Of a stretch of 64,000 nucleotides of DNA, positions 55,883 through 64,000 are shown in pieces. Source of the DNA: Acinetobacter sp. Ac_5812 (GTDB lineage: Bacteria > Pseudomonadota > Gammaproteobacteria > Pseudomonadales > Moraxellaceae); NCBI RefSeq assembly GCF_013072695.1, contig NZ_LXUK01000012.1, positions 434,546 through 498,545 on the forward strand, read 5' to 3'. A program made the position numbers and the translations under genes. A model generated the notes under the pieces. That model did not search any database and had not been told where the DNA came from. It worked only from the letters and a program-made list of their open reading frames with translations. Every line of letters begins with the position of its first letter. Within the stretch, counting starts at the first letter, position 1.

Positions 55883-57193
55883 ATGGATGCAAAGCATATT
55901 GCAATAAATGCTCGTAAACAGCAAGCAACGCCACGCGGGGTTGGCGTGATGTGCCAATGGTATGCCGAACGTGCGTGCAATGCGACTTTGTGGGACACGG
56001 AAGGAAACGAATATATTGATTTTGCTGGTGGAATTGCCGTTTTAAATACGGGGCATCGCCATCCAAAAGTCATTGCGGCTGTTGCTGAGCAACTGAATAA
56101 ATTTACCCATACGGCGTATCAAATTGTACCGTATGAAAGTTATGTGTCTTTGGCTGAGCGAATCAATGCCCGTGCACCGATTGAAGGTCCTGCGAAAACC
56201 GCGTTTTTTACTACAGGTGCAGAAGCGGTTGAAAACGCAGTGAAGATTGCACGAGCAGCAACAGGCCGTCATGGCATTATCACTTTTGGTGGCGGTTTCC
56301 ACGGCCGTACGTTTATGACTATGGCGATGACAGGCAAAACAGCTCCTTATAAACGTGACTTTGGTGTCATGACAGCAGGTGTATTCCATGCCCGTTATCC
56401 AGTTGCGTCTAAAGGAATCAGTGTTGAAGATGCACTGATTAGCTTAGAAGAAATTTTTAGTGAAGATATTGCGGCGCATGATGTGGCAGCTATTGTGCTC
56501 GAGCCTGTCCAAGGTGAGGGCGGATTCAACGTTGCACCAGTTGAATTTATGCAACAACTGCGCAAGATTTGTGATGAGCACGGCATTCTTTTAATTGCGG
56601 ATGAAGTGCAAACCGGTTTTGCCCGTACTGGCCAATTGTTTGCCATGCAACATTATCCAGTTAAAGCCGATTTAATTACCATGGCGAAGAGCTTAGGCGG
56701 TGGTTTCCCACTGTCGGGTGTGGTTGGTCGTGCCGAAGTAATGGATGCACCGAATCCAGGTGGTTTAGGCGGTACTTATGCAGGTAACCCGCTTGCCATT
56801 GCTGCAGCCAATGCCGTGATTGATGTGATTGAAGAGGAGCAATTGTGTCAACGTGCCAATAGCTTGGGTGAAGAACTCGTGACCATGCTCAAAGCGGCAC
56901 AAAAATATTCAAACGATATTATTGATATTCGTGCATTGGGTTCGATGGTGGCGGTTGAGTTTGGTGATCATGTCACGGGTCAACCGAAACCAGAAGTGGC
57001 GAAAGCCATTCAGCAATATGCGATGGATCAGGGCTTATTGCTTTTAACCTGTGGCAAGCATGGCAATGTAATTCGTTTCTTGTATCCATTGACGATTCCT
57101 GTGGTTCAGTTCAATCAAGCGCTGGTGATTATCCAAGATGCAATTGCAGCGCAACAGCCTGCACTGCAAAAGCTCGCAGGAGCTGAAGCATGA
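55883..57193 (+). CDS. gabT: 4-aminobutyrate aminotransferase
   Basis: A 436-residue class III aminotransferase. PLP lysine Lys269 in ITMAKSLGGGFPLSGVVG, GGGFHGRTFMTMAMTGK and EPVQGEGGFNVAP are the GabT motifs. It converts GABA and 2-oxoglutarate to succinate semialdehyde and glutamate. AGAGGTAAC precedes the ATG at 55883; a frame from 55841 lacks such a site. Overlaps gabD by ATGA. Confidence 0.94.
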   Translation: MDAKHIAINARKQQATPRGVGVMCQWYAERACNATLWDTEGNEYIDFAGGIAVLNTGHRHPKVIAAVAEQLNKFTHTAYQIVPYESYVSLAERINARAPIEGPAKTAFFTTGAEAVENAVKIARAATGRHGIITFGGGFHGRTFMTMAMTGKTAPYKRDFGVMTAGVFHARYPVASKGISVEDALISLEEIFSEDIAAHDVAAIVLEPVQGEGGFNVAPVEFMQQLRKICDEHGILLIADEVQTGFARTGQLFAMQHYPVKADLITMAKSLGGGFPLSGVVGRAEVMDAPNPGGLGGTYAGNPLAIAAANAVIDVIEEEQLCQRANSLGEELVTMLKAAQKYSNDIIDIRALGSMVAVEFGDHVTGQPKPEVAKAIQQYAMDQGLLLLTCGKHGNVIRFLYPLTIPVVQFNQALVIIQDAIAAQQPALQKLAGAEA

Positions 57194-58638
57194 TTGATAT
57201 CAACTTGCAGGCGCTATTAAAGCATCCAGATATTCGTTTTGATGCAGCGCCAACTGAAGATTATTTTGTAGTGGACGATGCAGCGACAGGACAAGCTTTG
57301 GCTTGGGTCAAAGCCTCTGACCAAGCAGAGGTTGAAGCTGCGATTGCACGTTCAGCCATTGCTCAAGCCCAGTGGCAGCAGCAAACTGCTTTGGTGCGTG
57401 CTGATATTTTGTTGGCATGGCATCAGTTGATCTTGCAGCAACGTGAAGGCTTAGCCCAGATTCTCACGGCAGAACAGGGTAAGTCACTGGCGGAAGCGCG
57501 TGGAGAAATTGCTTATGCGGCTTCATTTATTCGTTGGTTTGCAGAGCAGGCGCGTCGTGTAGATGGTTCAGTATTAACGCCTGTTCAATCAGAACAGCGC
57601 TTGATTGTACTTAAGCAAGCGATTGGGGTCACCGCAGCGATTACGCCGTGGAATTTCCCAGCAGCGATGATCACCAGAAAAATTGCACCTGCTTTGGCGG
57701 TGGGGTGTTCGATGCTGGTTAAACCTGCGGAACAAACCCCATTAACCGCTTATGCTTTAGGGGTACTGGCAGAGCAGGCAGGCTTACCCGCTGATCTATT
57801 TATTTTAATCAGTGGTGATGCGGTTGCGGTCGGGCAAACCCTATGTGCCAGTGATACGGTGCGTAAACTCAGCTTTACCGGTTCAACCGATGTCGGTCGT
57901 ATTCTGATGAAACAATGTGCGCCCACCATCAAAAAGCTTTCTTTAGAGCTGGGTGGCAATGCGCCTGTGATTATTTTTGATGATGCAGATGTTGAGCGTG
58001 CCGTACAAGGGATTATGGTCAGCAAGTTCCGTAACAGTGGTCAAACCTGTGTCTGTGCCAATCGGATCTATGTGCAAGCTGGGATTTATGACACGATTTG
58101 TGAGCGCTTAAAAATAGCAGTTGAACAGCAACTTCGTGTTGGTGACGGGCGTGAAGAAGGTGTAACCCAAGGCCCATTGATTGACCAAGATGCAGTTGAG
58201 AAAGTGCAATCCCATATTGCTGATGCGGTGAGTCAAGGTGCTTCAATTGTGGTCGGTGGTCAGCCGCATGCATTGGGGAAAACCTTCTTTGAACCGACCA
58301 TCTTAAGAGATGTCACTCAGCAGATGAAAGTTGCCAAAGAAGAAACTTTTGGTCCATTAGCACCGTTGTTCCGTTTCAATGATGAAGCTGAAGCCGTTGC
58401 GATGGCCAATGACACCGAATTTGGCTTGGCGAGTTATATCTTTACCAAAGACATGGCACGCCAATGGCGCGTAGGCGAAGCATTGCAATATGGGATGGTC
58501 GGGGTGAATACAGGATTGATTTCTAATGAAGTCGCACCTTTTGGTGGAATTAAACAGTCTGGCTTAGGGCGTGAAGGTTCACAATTTGGGATTGAGGAAT
58601 ATCTGGAACTGAAATATATGTGTGTCGATATTTCTTAA
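57190..58638 (+). CDS. gabD: Succinate-semialdehyde dehydrogenase
   Basis: A 482-residue aldehyde dehydrogenase. Catalytic Cys287 is in SGQTCVCANRIYV, with a second Cys289 two residues later as in SSADH enzymes that form a redox switch. General base in SLELGGNAPVIIFDDAD. ITPWNFPAAMITRK is the NAD(P)-binding approach. Overlapping start with gabT (ATGA) indicates coupling. It oxidises succinate semialdehyde to succinate. Confidence 0.94.
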   Translation: MIDINLQALLKHPDIRFDAAPTEDYFVVDDAATGQALAWVKASDQAEVEAAIARSAIAQAQWQQQTALVRADILLAWHQLILQQREGLAQILTAEQGKSLAEARGEIAYAASFIRWFAEQARRVDGSVLTPVQSEQRLIVLKQAIGVTAAITPWNFPAAMITRKIAPALAVGCSMLVKPAEQTPLTAYALGVLAEQAGLPADLFILISGDAVAVGQTLCASDTVRKLSFTGSTDVGRILMKQCAPTIKKLSLELGGNAPVIIFDDADVERAVQGIMVSKFRNSGQTCVCANRIYVQAGIYDTICERLKIAVEQQLRVGDGREEGVTQGPLIDQDAVEKVQSHIADAVSQGASIVVGGQPHALGKTFFEPTILRDVTQQMKVAKEETFGPLAPLFRFNDEAEAVAMANDTEFGLASYIFTKDMARQWRVGEALQYGMVGVNTGLISNEVAPFGGIKQSGLGREGSQFGIEEYLELKYMCVDIS

Positions 58639-58652
58639 TGTAAATGGTTGAT

Positions 58653-58723
58653 GGTCTGAACGAGCGTACTCCTTTCTTCAGACCTTTTTATCCATAAAGC
58701 ACTTCAGAGATGAGGTGCTTTTT
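58653..58723 (+). terminator. Tandem intrinsic terminators after gabD
   Basis: First stem GGTCTGA / TCAGACC followed by five T. Second stem AAAGCACTTC / GAGGTGCTTT followed by T residues. Two terminators in a row strongly separate gabTD from the next gene. Confidence 0.9.
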
Positions 58724-58786
58724 ACTTGGAAAATTTTAACTAATTCTGGAAAGATCCATTCCATCTCGATATACGTTTTTATTGAA

Positions 58787-58889
58787 ATGGTACCTATGTT
58801 TTCAGCCAAATTGGTTCTCGGTTTTATTGCAAAAGTACGGACAATAAAAATACAAAAATAATCATGGATAATGGAATAAAGGACTTATG
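58787..58889 (+). repeat. Promoter-leader block duplicated upstream of the amidohydrolase and TorF copy 2
   Basis: This 103-bp block aligns with 60698-60798. Shared landmarks are ATGGTNCCTAT, AAATTGGTTCTCGGTTTTA, GACAAT, AATAATCATG and AATGGAATAA, each in the same order. The coding sequences that follow are unrelated, so only the control region was copied or is conserved. Confidence 0.75.
58789..58819 (+). promoter_or_regulatory. GabR-type box pair upstream of amidohydrolase
   Basis: Boxes GGTACCT (58789-58795) and GGTTCTC (58813-58819), 24 bp apart. A GACAAT -10-like element starts 27 bp after box 2, so box 2 overlaps the -35 region as expected for an activator site. Confidence 0.6.
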
Positions 58890-60602
58890 AAAAAGAAACT
58901 GTTGTTGTGTGTGAGTGCTTCGATGATTGCTTTCAGTGTACATGCACAAATGCCGCAAGCAGATGTGATTGTGGTGAATGCAGATATTCGCACTTCAAAC
59001 CCAGCAAAGCCTACAGCACAAGCTTTTGCCGTAAAAGACGGTAAGTTTTTGGCCGTTGGCAATAATGCATTTATCCAAAATTTGGCAAGTCCAAAGACGC
59101 AGGTGATTGATGCACAGGGTAAAACAGTCCTTCCTGGTTTGACCGATGCACATACCCATCTACTGGGTGGTTTAGAACTGTGGGAAGGTGTGGATTTGTT
59201 TGGTATCACGGATCGACAAGAATGGTTTAAATTGATTGCCAAACGCGATAAAGAACTCGCCAAAGATGCGTGGTTGGTCGGTGGACGTTGGGATGTCAGC
59301 GCGATGAAGGACAATCGCATGCCAACACGTCAGGAGCTGGATGCTATTGTTCCTGATCGACCTGTGGTGTTGCAAGATATTGATTATCATACTGTGTGGG
59401 TCAATACAAAGGCGATGCAATTGCTGGGGATTGATAAAAATACAAAAGCACCAGAAGGTGGTGAGATTGTCAAAGATCCCCAAACAGGTGAGCCGACAGG
59501 AATTTTTAAGGAAACGGCAGCCAATCAGCTGGTATTAGCAAGCCCGCAATATACAAAAGCATTACTCTCAGGCAAAGCGGCAATCCCCGTGGTTGAAAAA
59601 ATCGTTGCCCATTTTAACAGCTTGGGAATCACCTCCGTGCATGATATGTGGGCTGAGCTCGCTACAGTATATCCAGCTTTGCTTGAGTCACCGAAACAGT
59701 TGCCGATGCGGATTCGTTTTGGATTAATGGCTGGGGAAGATCAGGCAACGCTGGCACAACTGCAAAGCTATGCCAAACAACGGGATCAGTTGAATCAACA
59801 TTTTATCCAAAAAGAGCAGCAGTGGCAGAAAGGGCCACAGTTCCGTTTTGGTTATATGAAGTATTTTGTTGATGGTACGCTAATGAGCTATACCGCTGCA
59901 CTGAATGAACCTTATGCAGATCGACACCATTTCAACATCGAGCCCATTACCTCACAGCCAAAATTGAATGACATCGTGAAAAATGCCAATGACGTGGGCT
60001 TTCCTGTGGCGATCCATGCCATTGGGGATAAAAGTGTCGATATGGCATTGAATGCAATTGAAAACAGCCCGAAACATCGCCAACTGCTGAATCGGATTGA
60101 ACATATTGAAGTCACCACTAAAACGGCAATTCCTCGCTTTGCTGAATTAGGCGTTGTCGCTTCCATGCAGCCAGACCATGCGATTGCTGGTAATTATCAG
60201 GAGTCGCGTCTCGGTGAAGCACGAATGCCGTATAGCTATGCTTGGCAGTTGTTATTGAGTAGTGGTGCGTCGATGGTGTTGGGCAGCGACTGGCCAACGG
60301 CCCCTGAAAATCCAATGCTACAGTTAAGTGATGTCGTGTTCCGCGAATATAACGGCAAGACCCGTTATAGCGATAATGCCTTGAGTTTAGATGAAGCCTT
60401 GTATGCCTATACTCAAGCACCCGCCAATGTTGCAGGTTGGGGCAACGAAATTGGCAGCATTAGTGTAGGGAAATGGGCTGATTTTGTGGTTTTACAAGGG
60501 GCTTTGCAAACGCCATTAAATAAAGATATTAAGGATTGGAAAGTGGCTCAAACTTGGTTTGCAGGTGAAAAAGTTTATGACGGCAAGCTGAACAGTAAAT
60601 AA
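58887..60602 (+). CDS. Exported amidohydrolase, YtcJ-like (amidohydrolase 3 family)
   Basis: A 571-residue metal-dependent hydrolase with signal peptide MKKKLLLCVSASMIAFSVHAQ, so probably periplasmic. Metal ligands are visible as DAHTHLLGG (HxH), VAIHAIGDKSVD, RIEHIEV and GSDWPT. A lid and long insertion follow the YtcJ pattern. Substrate unknown; its putative GabR-type operator and position next to gabTD suggest release of an omega-amino acid from an amide, which is inference. AAAGGAC precedes the ATG. Confidence 0.87.
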   Translation: MKKKLLLCVSASMIAFSVHAQMPQADVIVVNADIRTSNPAKPTAQAFAVKDGKFLAVGNNAFIQNLASPKTQVIDAQGKTVLPGLTDAHTHLLGGLELWEGVDLFGITDRQEWFKLIAKRDKELAKDAWLVGGRWDVSAMKDNRMPTRQELDAIVPDRPVVLQDIDYHTVWVNTKAMQLLGIDKNTKAPEGGEIVKDPQTGEPTGIFKETAANQLVLASPQYTKALLSGKAAIPVVEKIVAHFNSLGITSVHDMWAELATVYPALLESPKQLPMRIRFGLMAGEDQATLAQLQSYAKQRDQLNQHFIQKEQQWQKGPQFRFGYMKYFVDGTLMSYTAALNEPYADRHHFNIEPITSQPKLNDIVKNANDVGFPVAIHAIGDKSVDMALNAIENSPKHRQLLNRIEHIEVTTKTAIPRFAELGVVASMQPDHAIAGNYQESRLGEARMPYSYAWQLLLSSGASMVLGSDWPTAPENPMLQLSDVVFREYNGKTRYSDNALSLDEALYAYTQAPANVAGWGNEIGSISVGKWADFVVLQGALQTPLNKDIKDWKVAQTWFAGEKVYDGKLNSK

Positions 60603-60620
60603 TAAATTGAGTGAAATAAG

Positions 60621-60643
60621 AAAAAGCCTGCGGGCTTTTTTTT
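60621..60643 (+). terminator. Intrinsic terminator after the amidohydrolase
   Basis: Stem AAAAAGCC / GGCTTTTT with a 4-nt loop and a further T run. Confidence 0.9.
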
Positions 60644-60699
60644 ATTTTTAGCCACTTGATTTTAAATCATGACTAAACGCATTTTGCTTAAAAAAAAAT

Positions 60700-60730
60700 G
60701 GTTCCTATATTTTTATTTAAATTGGTTCTC
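60700..60730 (+). promoter_or_regulatory. GabR-type box pair upstream of TorF copy 2
   Basis: Boxes GGTTCCT (60700-60706) and GGTTCTC (60724-60730), 24 bp apart, followed by GACAAT at 60751-60756, 27 bp after box 2. This is the same geometry as at 58789 and 55724. Confidence 0.6.
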
Positions 60731-60795
60731 GGTTTTATTTCAAAATTAAAGACAATGAAAATTCAAGAATAATCATGTACTAATGGAATAAGTGA

Positions 60796-61551
60796 ATGAT
60801 AAAAAATACAGTGATGTTAGCGATTTCGACATCGGCAATATTTTCAACAATCAATGTGCAAGCCGCAGAAACGAAAGCATTTAAAGATCAGTTTGCTGTG
60901 AGTGGTTCGCTGGCATTTCTAACGGAATACTACTGGCGCGGCACAACCCAGACGCAGGGTAAGCCTGCCGTTCAGGGGACCTTAAGAGCAGATCATGATT
61001 CAGGTTTATACGCACAGCTTTTTGCCTCGAATATACAACTCGATATCGGTAGCAGTATCGAGTTCGACTATTACCTTGGCTATGATTACCAATTCAATGA
61101 TCACTTAAAGTTGAATCTACAATATTTGGATGTCAATTACCCCGGTGAAGATAAAACCTTACCACGGGTCGACTTTGAGGAGTATTCAATTGGGTTGTTT
61201 GCATCAGGGTTATTGAATCAACAAGATCAACTGAATCTCTCATTTTATTATTCACCAGACTACACTCTAGAAACAGGGAAGATGCTGCGTTATGAGGTCG
61301 GTTATCGCTATCCTGTCGCTGACCAATGGCATGCTTATGCACAGGCTGCCTATAACCAGTTCTCAAGTAACGAGGCTTATGAATTATTGTGGGCGACTGA
61401 TGAAAAGAAACATTTTTATGATTATAAAGTAGGCGTCGATTTTAACTATCAGGATTTTATTTTTGATCTGTATTATGCCGATGCCAATGTGAATAAGGCC
61501 TTGAAAAATGCCGATTCAACTGTGGTGTTTAGCTTGACTAGAACATTCTAA
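60796..61551 (+). CDS. TorF-family putative outer-membrane porin, copy 2
   Basis: A 251-residue protein with a signal peptide (about 24 residues, ending NVQAA), then a small beta barrel closing in VFSLTRTF. It shares with copy 1 at 13808-14587 the motif YYWRGTTQTQGKPAVQG and the FASN/YYLGYDYQ strand pair. It has its own promoter carrying GabR-type boxes, so it may serve entry of the amidohydrolase substrate. The two TorF copies differ greatly in leader structure. Confidence 0.84.
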   Translation: MIKNTVMLAISTSAIFSTINVQAAETKAFKDQFAVSGSLAFLTEYYWRGTTQTQGKPAVQGTLRADHDSGLYAQLFASNIQLDIGSSIEFDYYLGYDYQFNDHLKLNLQYLDVNYPGEDKTLPRVDFEEYSIGLFASGLLNQQDQLNLSFYYSPDYTLETGKMLRYEVGYRYPVADQWHAYAQAAYNQFSSNEAYELLWATDEKKHFYDYKVGVDFNYQDFIFDLYYADANVNKALKNADSTVVFSLTRTF

Positions 61552-61584
61552 TTATTGCAATCAGTCTTATCGTTGATTCCAAGC

Positions 61585-61607
61585 TAGCCATTTTATAAAA
61601 ATGGCTA
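61585..61607. terminator. Hairpin after TorF copy 2
   Basis: Stem TAGCCATTTT / AAAATGGCTA with a 3-nt loop. No T run follows; a 3'-end or processing hairpin, preceding the stronger terminator at 61691. Confidence 0.45.
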
Positions 61608-61690
61608 AGACATACTCAGTCTGCAATTGATTGAGCTTGTTGAAAGCCAAATATTGCATGTTTATTTTATATAATGAACTTATGGCAAAG

Positions 61691-61725
61691 AAAAAGCCTC
61701 CATCATTTCGATGAGGGCTTTTTTT
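61691..61725. terminator. Intrinsic terminator between TorF copy 2 and the lipoprotein gene
   Basis: Stem AAAAAGCCTCCATC / GATGAGGGCTTTTT (two mispaired positions) with T run. A-rich on one side and T-rich on the other, so it can act in both directions between convergent genes. Confidence 0.8.
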
Positions 61726-61791
61726 AAATTTGGAACAAGGAAGTAGACTCTAACTTAGTAAAATAGTTTAAATGTCTAGTTCTGGATCATA

Positions 61792-62187
61792 TTAGCCAGC
61801 AAACCAAAGAGATTGTTGATCACATAAAGAGCTCAAGTTTTTAACTGGTCGGGTCTCTGCTCCAAGTTGGCCAAAGCCACCAGCAATATCTAACTCTTCA
61901 CCTAAGGTAATTTTTTTACCTTTATAAGTTAAAGTGTGATTTTGATCATCCCACTGTGCAGACTGATCGGGAAAAATAATGAGCGTATCATTCACATAGA
62001 GACAGTTACCTTTGAGTTGTAAAGGTCCTTTTAACCGTGCAGAGGCAGAGAGTCCATTGGATGAATAACTCGGTATTTTTACAGCATTTAAGGATTCATT
62101 TTTTTCCTGCTCAGAGGGTAGTTGCCGTTGACATGCGACAAGTAGCCCGACAGTGGCAAGTATGAACAGTGTTTTATTGATAGACAA
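61792..62187 (-). CDS. Hypothetical lipoprotein overlapping the protease gene
   Basis: A 131-residue lipoprotein: hydrophobic signal with lipobox LVAC, then a compact domain with KGNCLYVNDTLIIFPDQSA and GEELDIAGGFGQ. The family is not recognised. The start is TTG at 62187 with TAGGAG in front and no ATG option; it overlaps the protease stop by 14 bp. The overlap implies translational coupling and points to a function tied to the protease (inhibitor, chaperone or anchor), which is inference. Confidence 0.7.
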   Translation of the reverse strand: MSINKTLFILATVGLLVACQRQLPSEQEKNESLNAVKIPSYSSNGLSASARLKGPLQLKGNCLYVNDTLIIFPDQSAQWDDQNHTLTYKGKKITLGEELDIAGGFGQLGAETRPVKNLSSLCDQQSLWFAG

Positions 62188-63595
62188 GTTGTGCTCCTAG
62201 ATCGTTCAGATAACCCACACTGGTATAAACAACGGTATTTGTGATGGTTTCACCGCTATCTTTCCATGAGCATGAGGACTGAATACCAAAAGCTGTATTT
62301 AATGCAAACCATGGACCACCACTATCTCCACGTACGCAACGCAAAGTACCTAAGCCTGATGTATGGTTAGTGCCTGCTCCACTTTGAGTATTGCTAACGA
62401 CTATATAGGTGTTACCACCGTTATGATTTGCTCCTGTAATTGATATTACCTCACCACAGCTTTGTATCAATGCTGAATTTGTTGGTGAAGTTTGTCCAAG
62501 GTGACAAACATAAGATCCCTTTACTGTTCCACTTTTTACTACTGTACTGGTTCTATTGCGTTTGCCTGTTAAAGCACGGGCAGGTGATGTTGTATCGGCG
62601 TAAAATTCTGGTACAGCCTGTTGGGCTGTGGTTGAACCTGCTTTCATAAAGGCAAGATCCATTGCAGTATCATTACGATACATACCTGTAACTGGTGAAA
62701 TTGCATATTGAGTTCCATCTTTGTCTTTATAATTTAAAGGAGTTGATGAATTAATACAGTGACCAGCTGTAATTACACCGAGTTCACCTGTTGAGTTTCT
62801 TTTTGCTGTAAAGCCTGTCATACAATGATTGCTGCCAGAATTATTGACTAACCAAGAACCACCACGGGTTTTAGTCGGTTGAATCCCTGTTGGAATTTCA
62901 GATAATTCCACTTGCATATTAAGTAATTTTTCTAGGGCCAGTTGATCGATTTGTTTTAAGGATTTTACATAGATTAAGGCTTTTGCATTTTGCTCATCAT
63001 CCACAATCATTTCGACGGTTGGATAGGCTTGTTTAATGGCTGAAAATGATTGTTTAAGTTGATTGACGCGTTGTTGCTTGGTATTTGTAGCTCCTTGAAT
63101 CAAGCTAATCGGTGCACTTACACCACGTTCAATGGCTCTATATGCCGACTCAACTTCAGTTTCAGTTAAATTGGCGAGTTTCCTAACTTGGATACGCTCT
63201 TGAACATTTTCATTTTTTAAAAGTTTGATGCTGCTATCAGGTTTTCTTTCTAATTTAAAAATCTGTTGAGCATGGTTGTTACCTACAACATTTATTTTTA
63301 AACCAAAGTCTGAACCATTATCAAAATAAATGCCTGAAAGAACACTTTTATATTGATCATTTAAACTGGCGACTTGATTATTTGTATCATGCATAATTAA
63401 TAATCTTCGCATCGCCTCATCTAAGGTGACGCCATAAGATGCTGCATAATATTTTGCATCAAACGCTAAGGTCTCTGCGACATTCATTACTGGTTTTGCA
63501 ATATTATCTGCTGCGAGTGTATGGGTGGACATAAAGATAATCAAGAGGCTGCTTAATCGTTTATTAAATCTCAATTCCTTGTACTTAAATCTCAT
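62174..63595 (-). CDS. Secreted trypsin-like (S1-type) serine protease with N-terminal pro-region
   Basis: A 473-residue exported protein. A signal peptide ends STHTLA. A pro-region of about 210 residues follows. The protease domain starts near residue 245, with catalytic His279 (ITAGHC), Asp313 (AMDLAF) and Ser425 (RGDSGGPWF). Paired cysteines around each element suggest disulfides. The layout recalls alpha-lytic protease/streptogrisin zymogens. Exact peptidase subfamily and substrate are not determinable. The gene overlaps a lipoprotein gene downstream. Confidence 0.85.
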   Translation of the reverse strand: MRFKYKELRFNKRLSSLLIIFMSTHTLAADNIAKPVMNVAETLAFDAKYYAASYGVTLDEAMRRLLIMHDTNNQVASLNDQYKSVLSGIYFDNGSDFGLKINVVGNNHAQQIFKLERKPDSSIKLLKNENVQERIQVRKLANLTETEVESAYRAIERGVSAPISLIQGATNTKQQRVNQLKQSFSAIKQAYPTVEMIVDDEQNAKALIYVKSLKQIDQLALEKLLNMQVELSEIPTGIQPTKTRGGSWLVNNSGSNHCMTGFTAKRNSTGELGVITAGHCINSSTPLNYKDKDGTQYAISPVTGMYRNDTAMDLAFMKAGSTTAQQAVPEFYADTTSPARALTGKRNRTSTVVKSGTVKGSYVCHLGQTSPTNSALIQSCGEVISITGANHNGGNTYIVVSNTQSGAGTNHTSGLGTLRCVRGDSGGPWFALNTAFGIQSSCSWKDSGETITNTVVYTSVGYLNDLGAQLVYQ

Positions 63596-64000
63596 TGTTA
63601 TCTCACTATAATTGTTTTGAGATTTGAAACTAGCATATGATTTTTTCTGATTTTAATCTTCGATATTTAGATTGTTTATCATAATTTTATTCAAGGTTTT
63701 GATGTTTTTATAAAAAATAGGCTTTTAAAAGAATTGTTTTATTGTGTAATTAAACATTTGATACGGTTTTAATTGTTTAAAAAGCTGATCATATTTTCGC
63801 CCAATGAGACCAGCATGTTTTACCTATAAAACAGAAAAATAAGGGTGGGAGCCAATTCAAATTTCAAGCTGATTTACAGTGGTTTAATAATAGGCAATTG
63901 AGCACTTTAAAAAATATAATTTTATCCTTTTTTGTGTTGTTTATTTAATTGAAAAATAATGCTTTTTAAAGTTTTTCTGAGTCGCTGTGAAATTGGTTCC
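63596..64000. other. AT-rich intergenic region at window end
   Basis: 405 bp with no supported ORF or RNA. It holds the promoter of the minus-strand protease gene. The last six bases, GGTTCC preceded by AATT, match the first box of the GabR-type pairs, but the second box would lie beyond the window. Confidence 0.4.

Noticed and set aside
55724..60730. Reading the repeated GGYTCTC boxes as a CRISPR or mobile-element repeat
   Set aside because: The boxes are short, paired at fixed spacing and tied to promoters, with no spacers, cas genes, terminal repeats or target duplications.

Overview
The window reads as chromosomal DNA of an Acinetobacter-type gammaproteobacterium. The evidence is low GC, a DcaP-type porin, TorF-type porins, a liu leucine-degradation cluster with a TetR regulator, a fused indolepyruvate:ferredoxin oxidoreductase, and gab and bau amino-acid modules. 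The genus is inferred from gene content, not from a database search. No rRNA, tRNA, CRISPR array, transposase or integrase was found.

Layout. 0-9 kb: a contact-dependent inhibition locus, with a cdiB-type transporter cut by the left edge, a 1992-residue CdiA-type effector ending in a PD-(D/E)XK-like nuclease, and an unusually large putative immunity protein. 9-13 kb: a polar amino-acid ABC transporter with two tandem paralogous binding lipoproteins. 13-20 kb: a VOC protein, a TorF porin, a GMC oxidoreductase, a degenerate MoeA-like protein, and an HxlR/MFS pair inserted beside a decayed duplicate of the copD 3' end. 20-25 kb: copCD, a Tet(A)-like exporter, and a fosmidomycin-resistance-type exporter with an AraC regulator. 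25-32 kb: a YcaQ-type glycosylase, glutaryl-CoA dehydrogenase, fused indolepyruvate oxidoreductase and a LysR regulator. 33-44 kb: the liu operon, a TetR regulator, an acyl-CoA synthetase, biotin synthase and a methyltransferase. 44-47 kb: a DcaP porin and an aromatic-acid-type MFS importer. 47-53 kb: a LysR regulator with beta-alanine catabolism genes and a GABA-type permease. 52-54 kb: an exporter/Lrp pair. 54-62 kb: gabR-gabTD, a secreted amidohydrolase and a second TorF porin. 62-64 kb: a secreted trypsin-like protease with an overlapping lipoprotein gene.

How genes work together. Leucine is degraded through isovaleryl-CoA to HMG-CoA by liuA-E, and biotin synthase lies nearby to supply the cofactor of methylcrotonyl-CoA carboxylase. 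Beta-alanine goes to malonate semialdehyde and acetyl-CoA (bauA, mmsA). GABA goes to succinate (gabT, gabD).

The most interesting regulatory signal is a pair of direct repeats (GGYTCTC-like) spaced exactly 24 bp. The pair occurs upstream of gabT, of the amidohydrolase and of the second TorF porin. This suggests one MocR/GabR regulon joining outer-membrane entry, periplasmic hydrolysis and GABA catabolism. Other notable signals are a hairpin covering the start codon and Shine-Dalgarno of the first TorF gene, a 26-bp palindrome in the dcaP leader, and the copD remnant.
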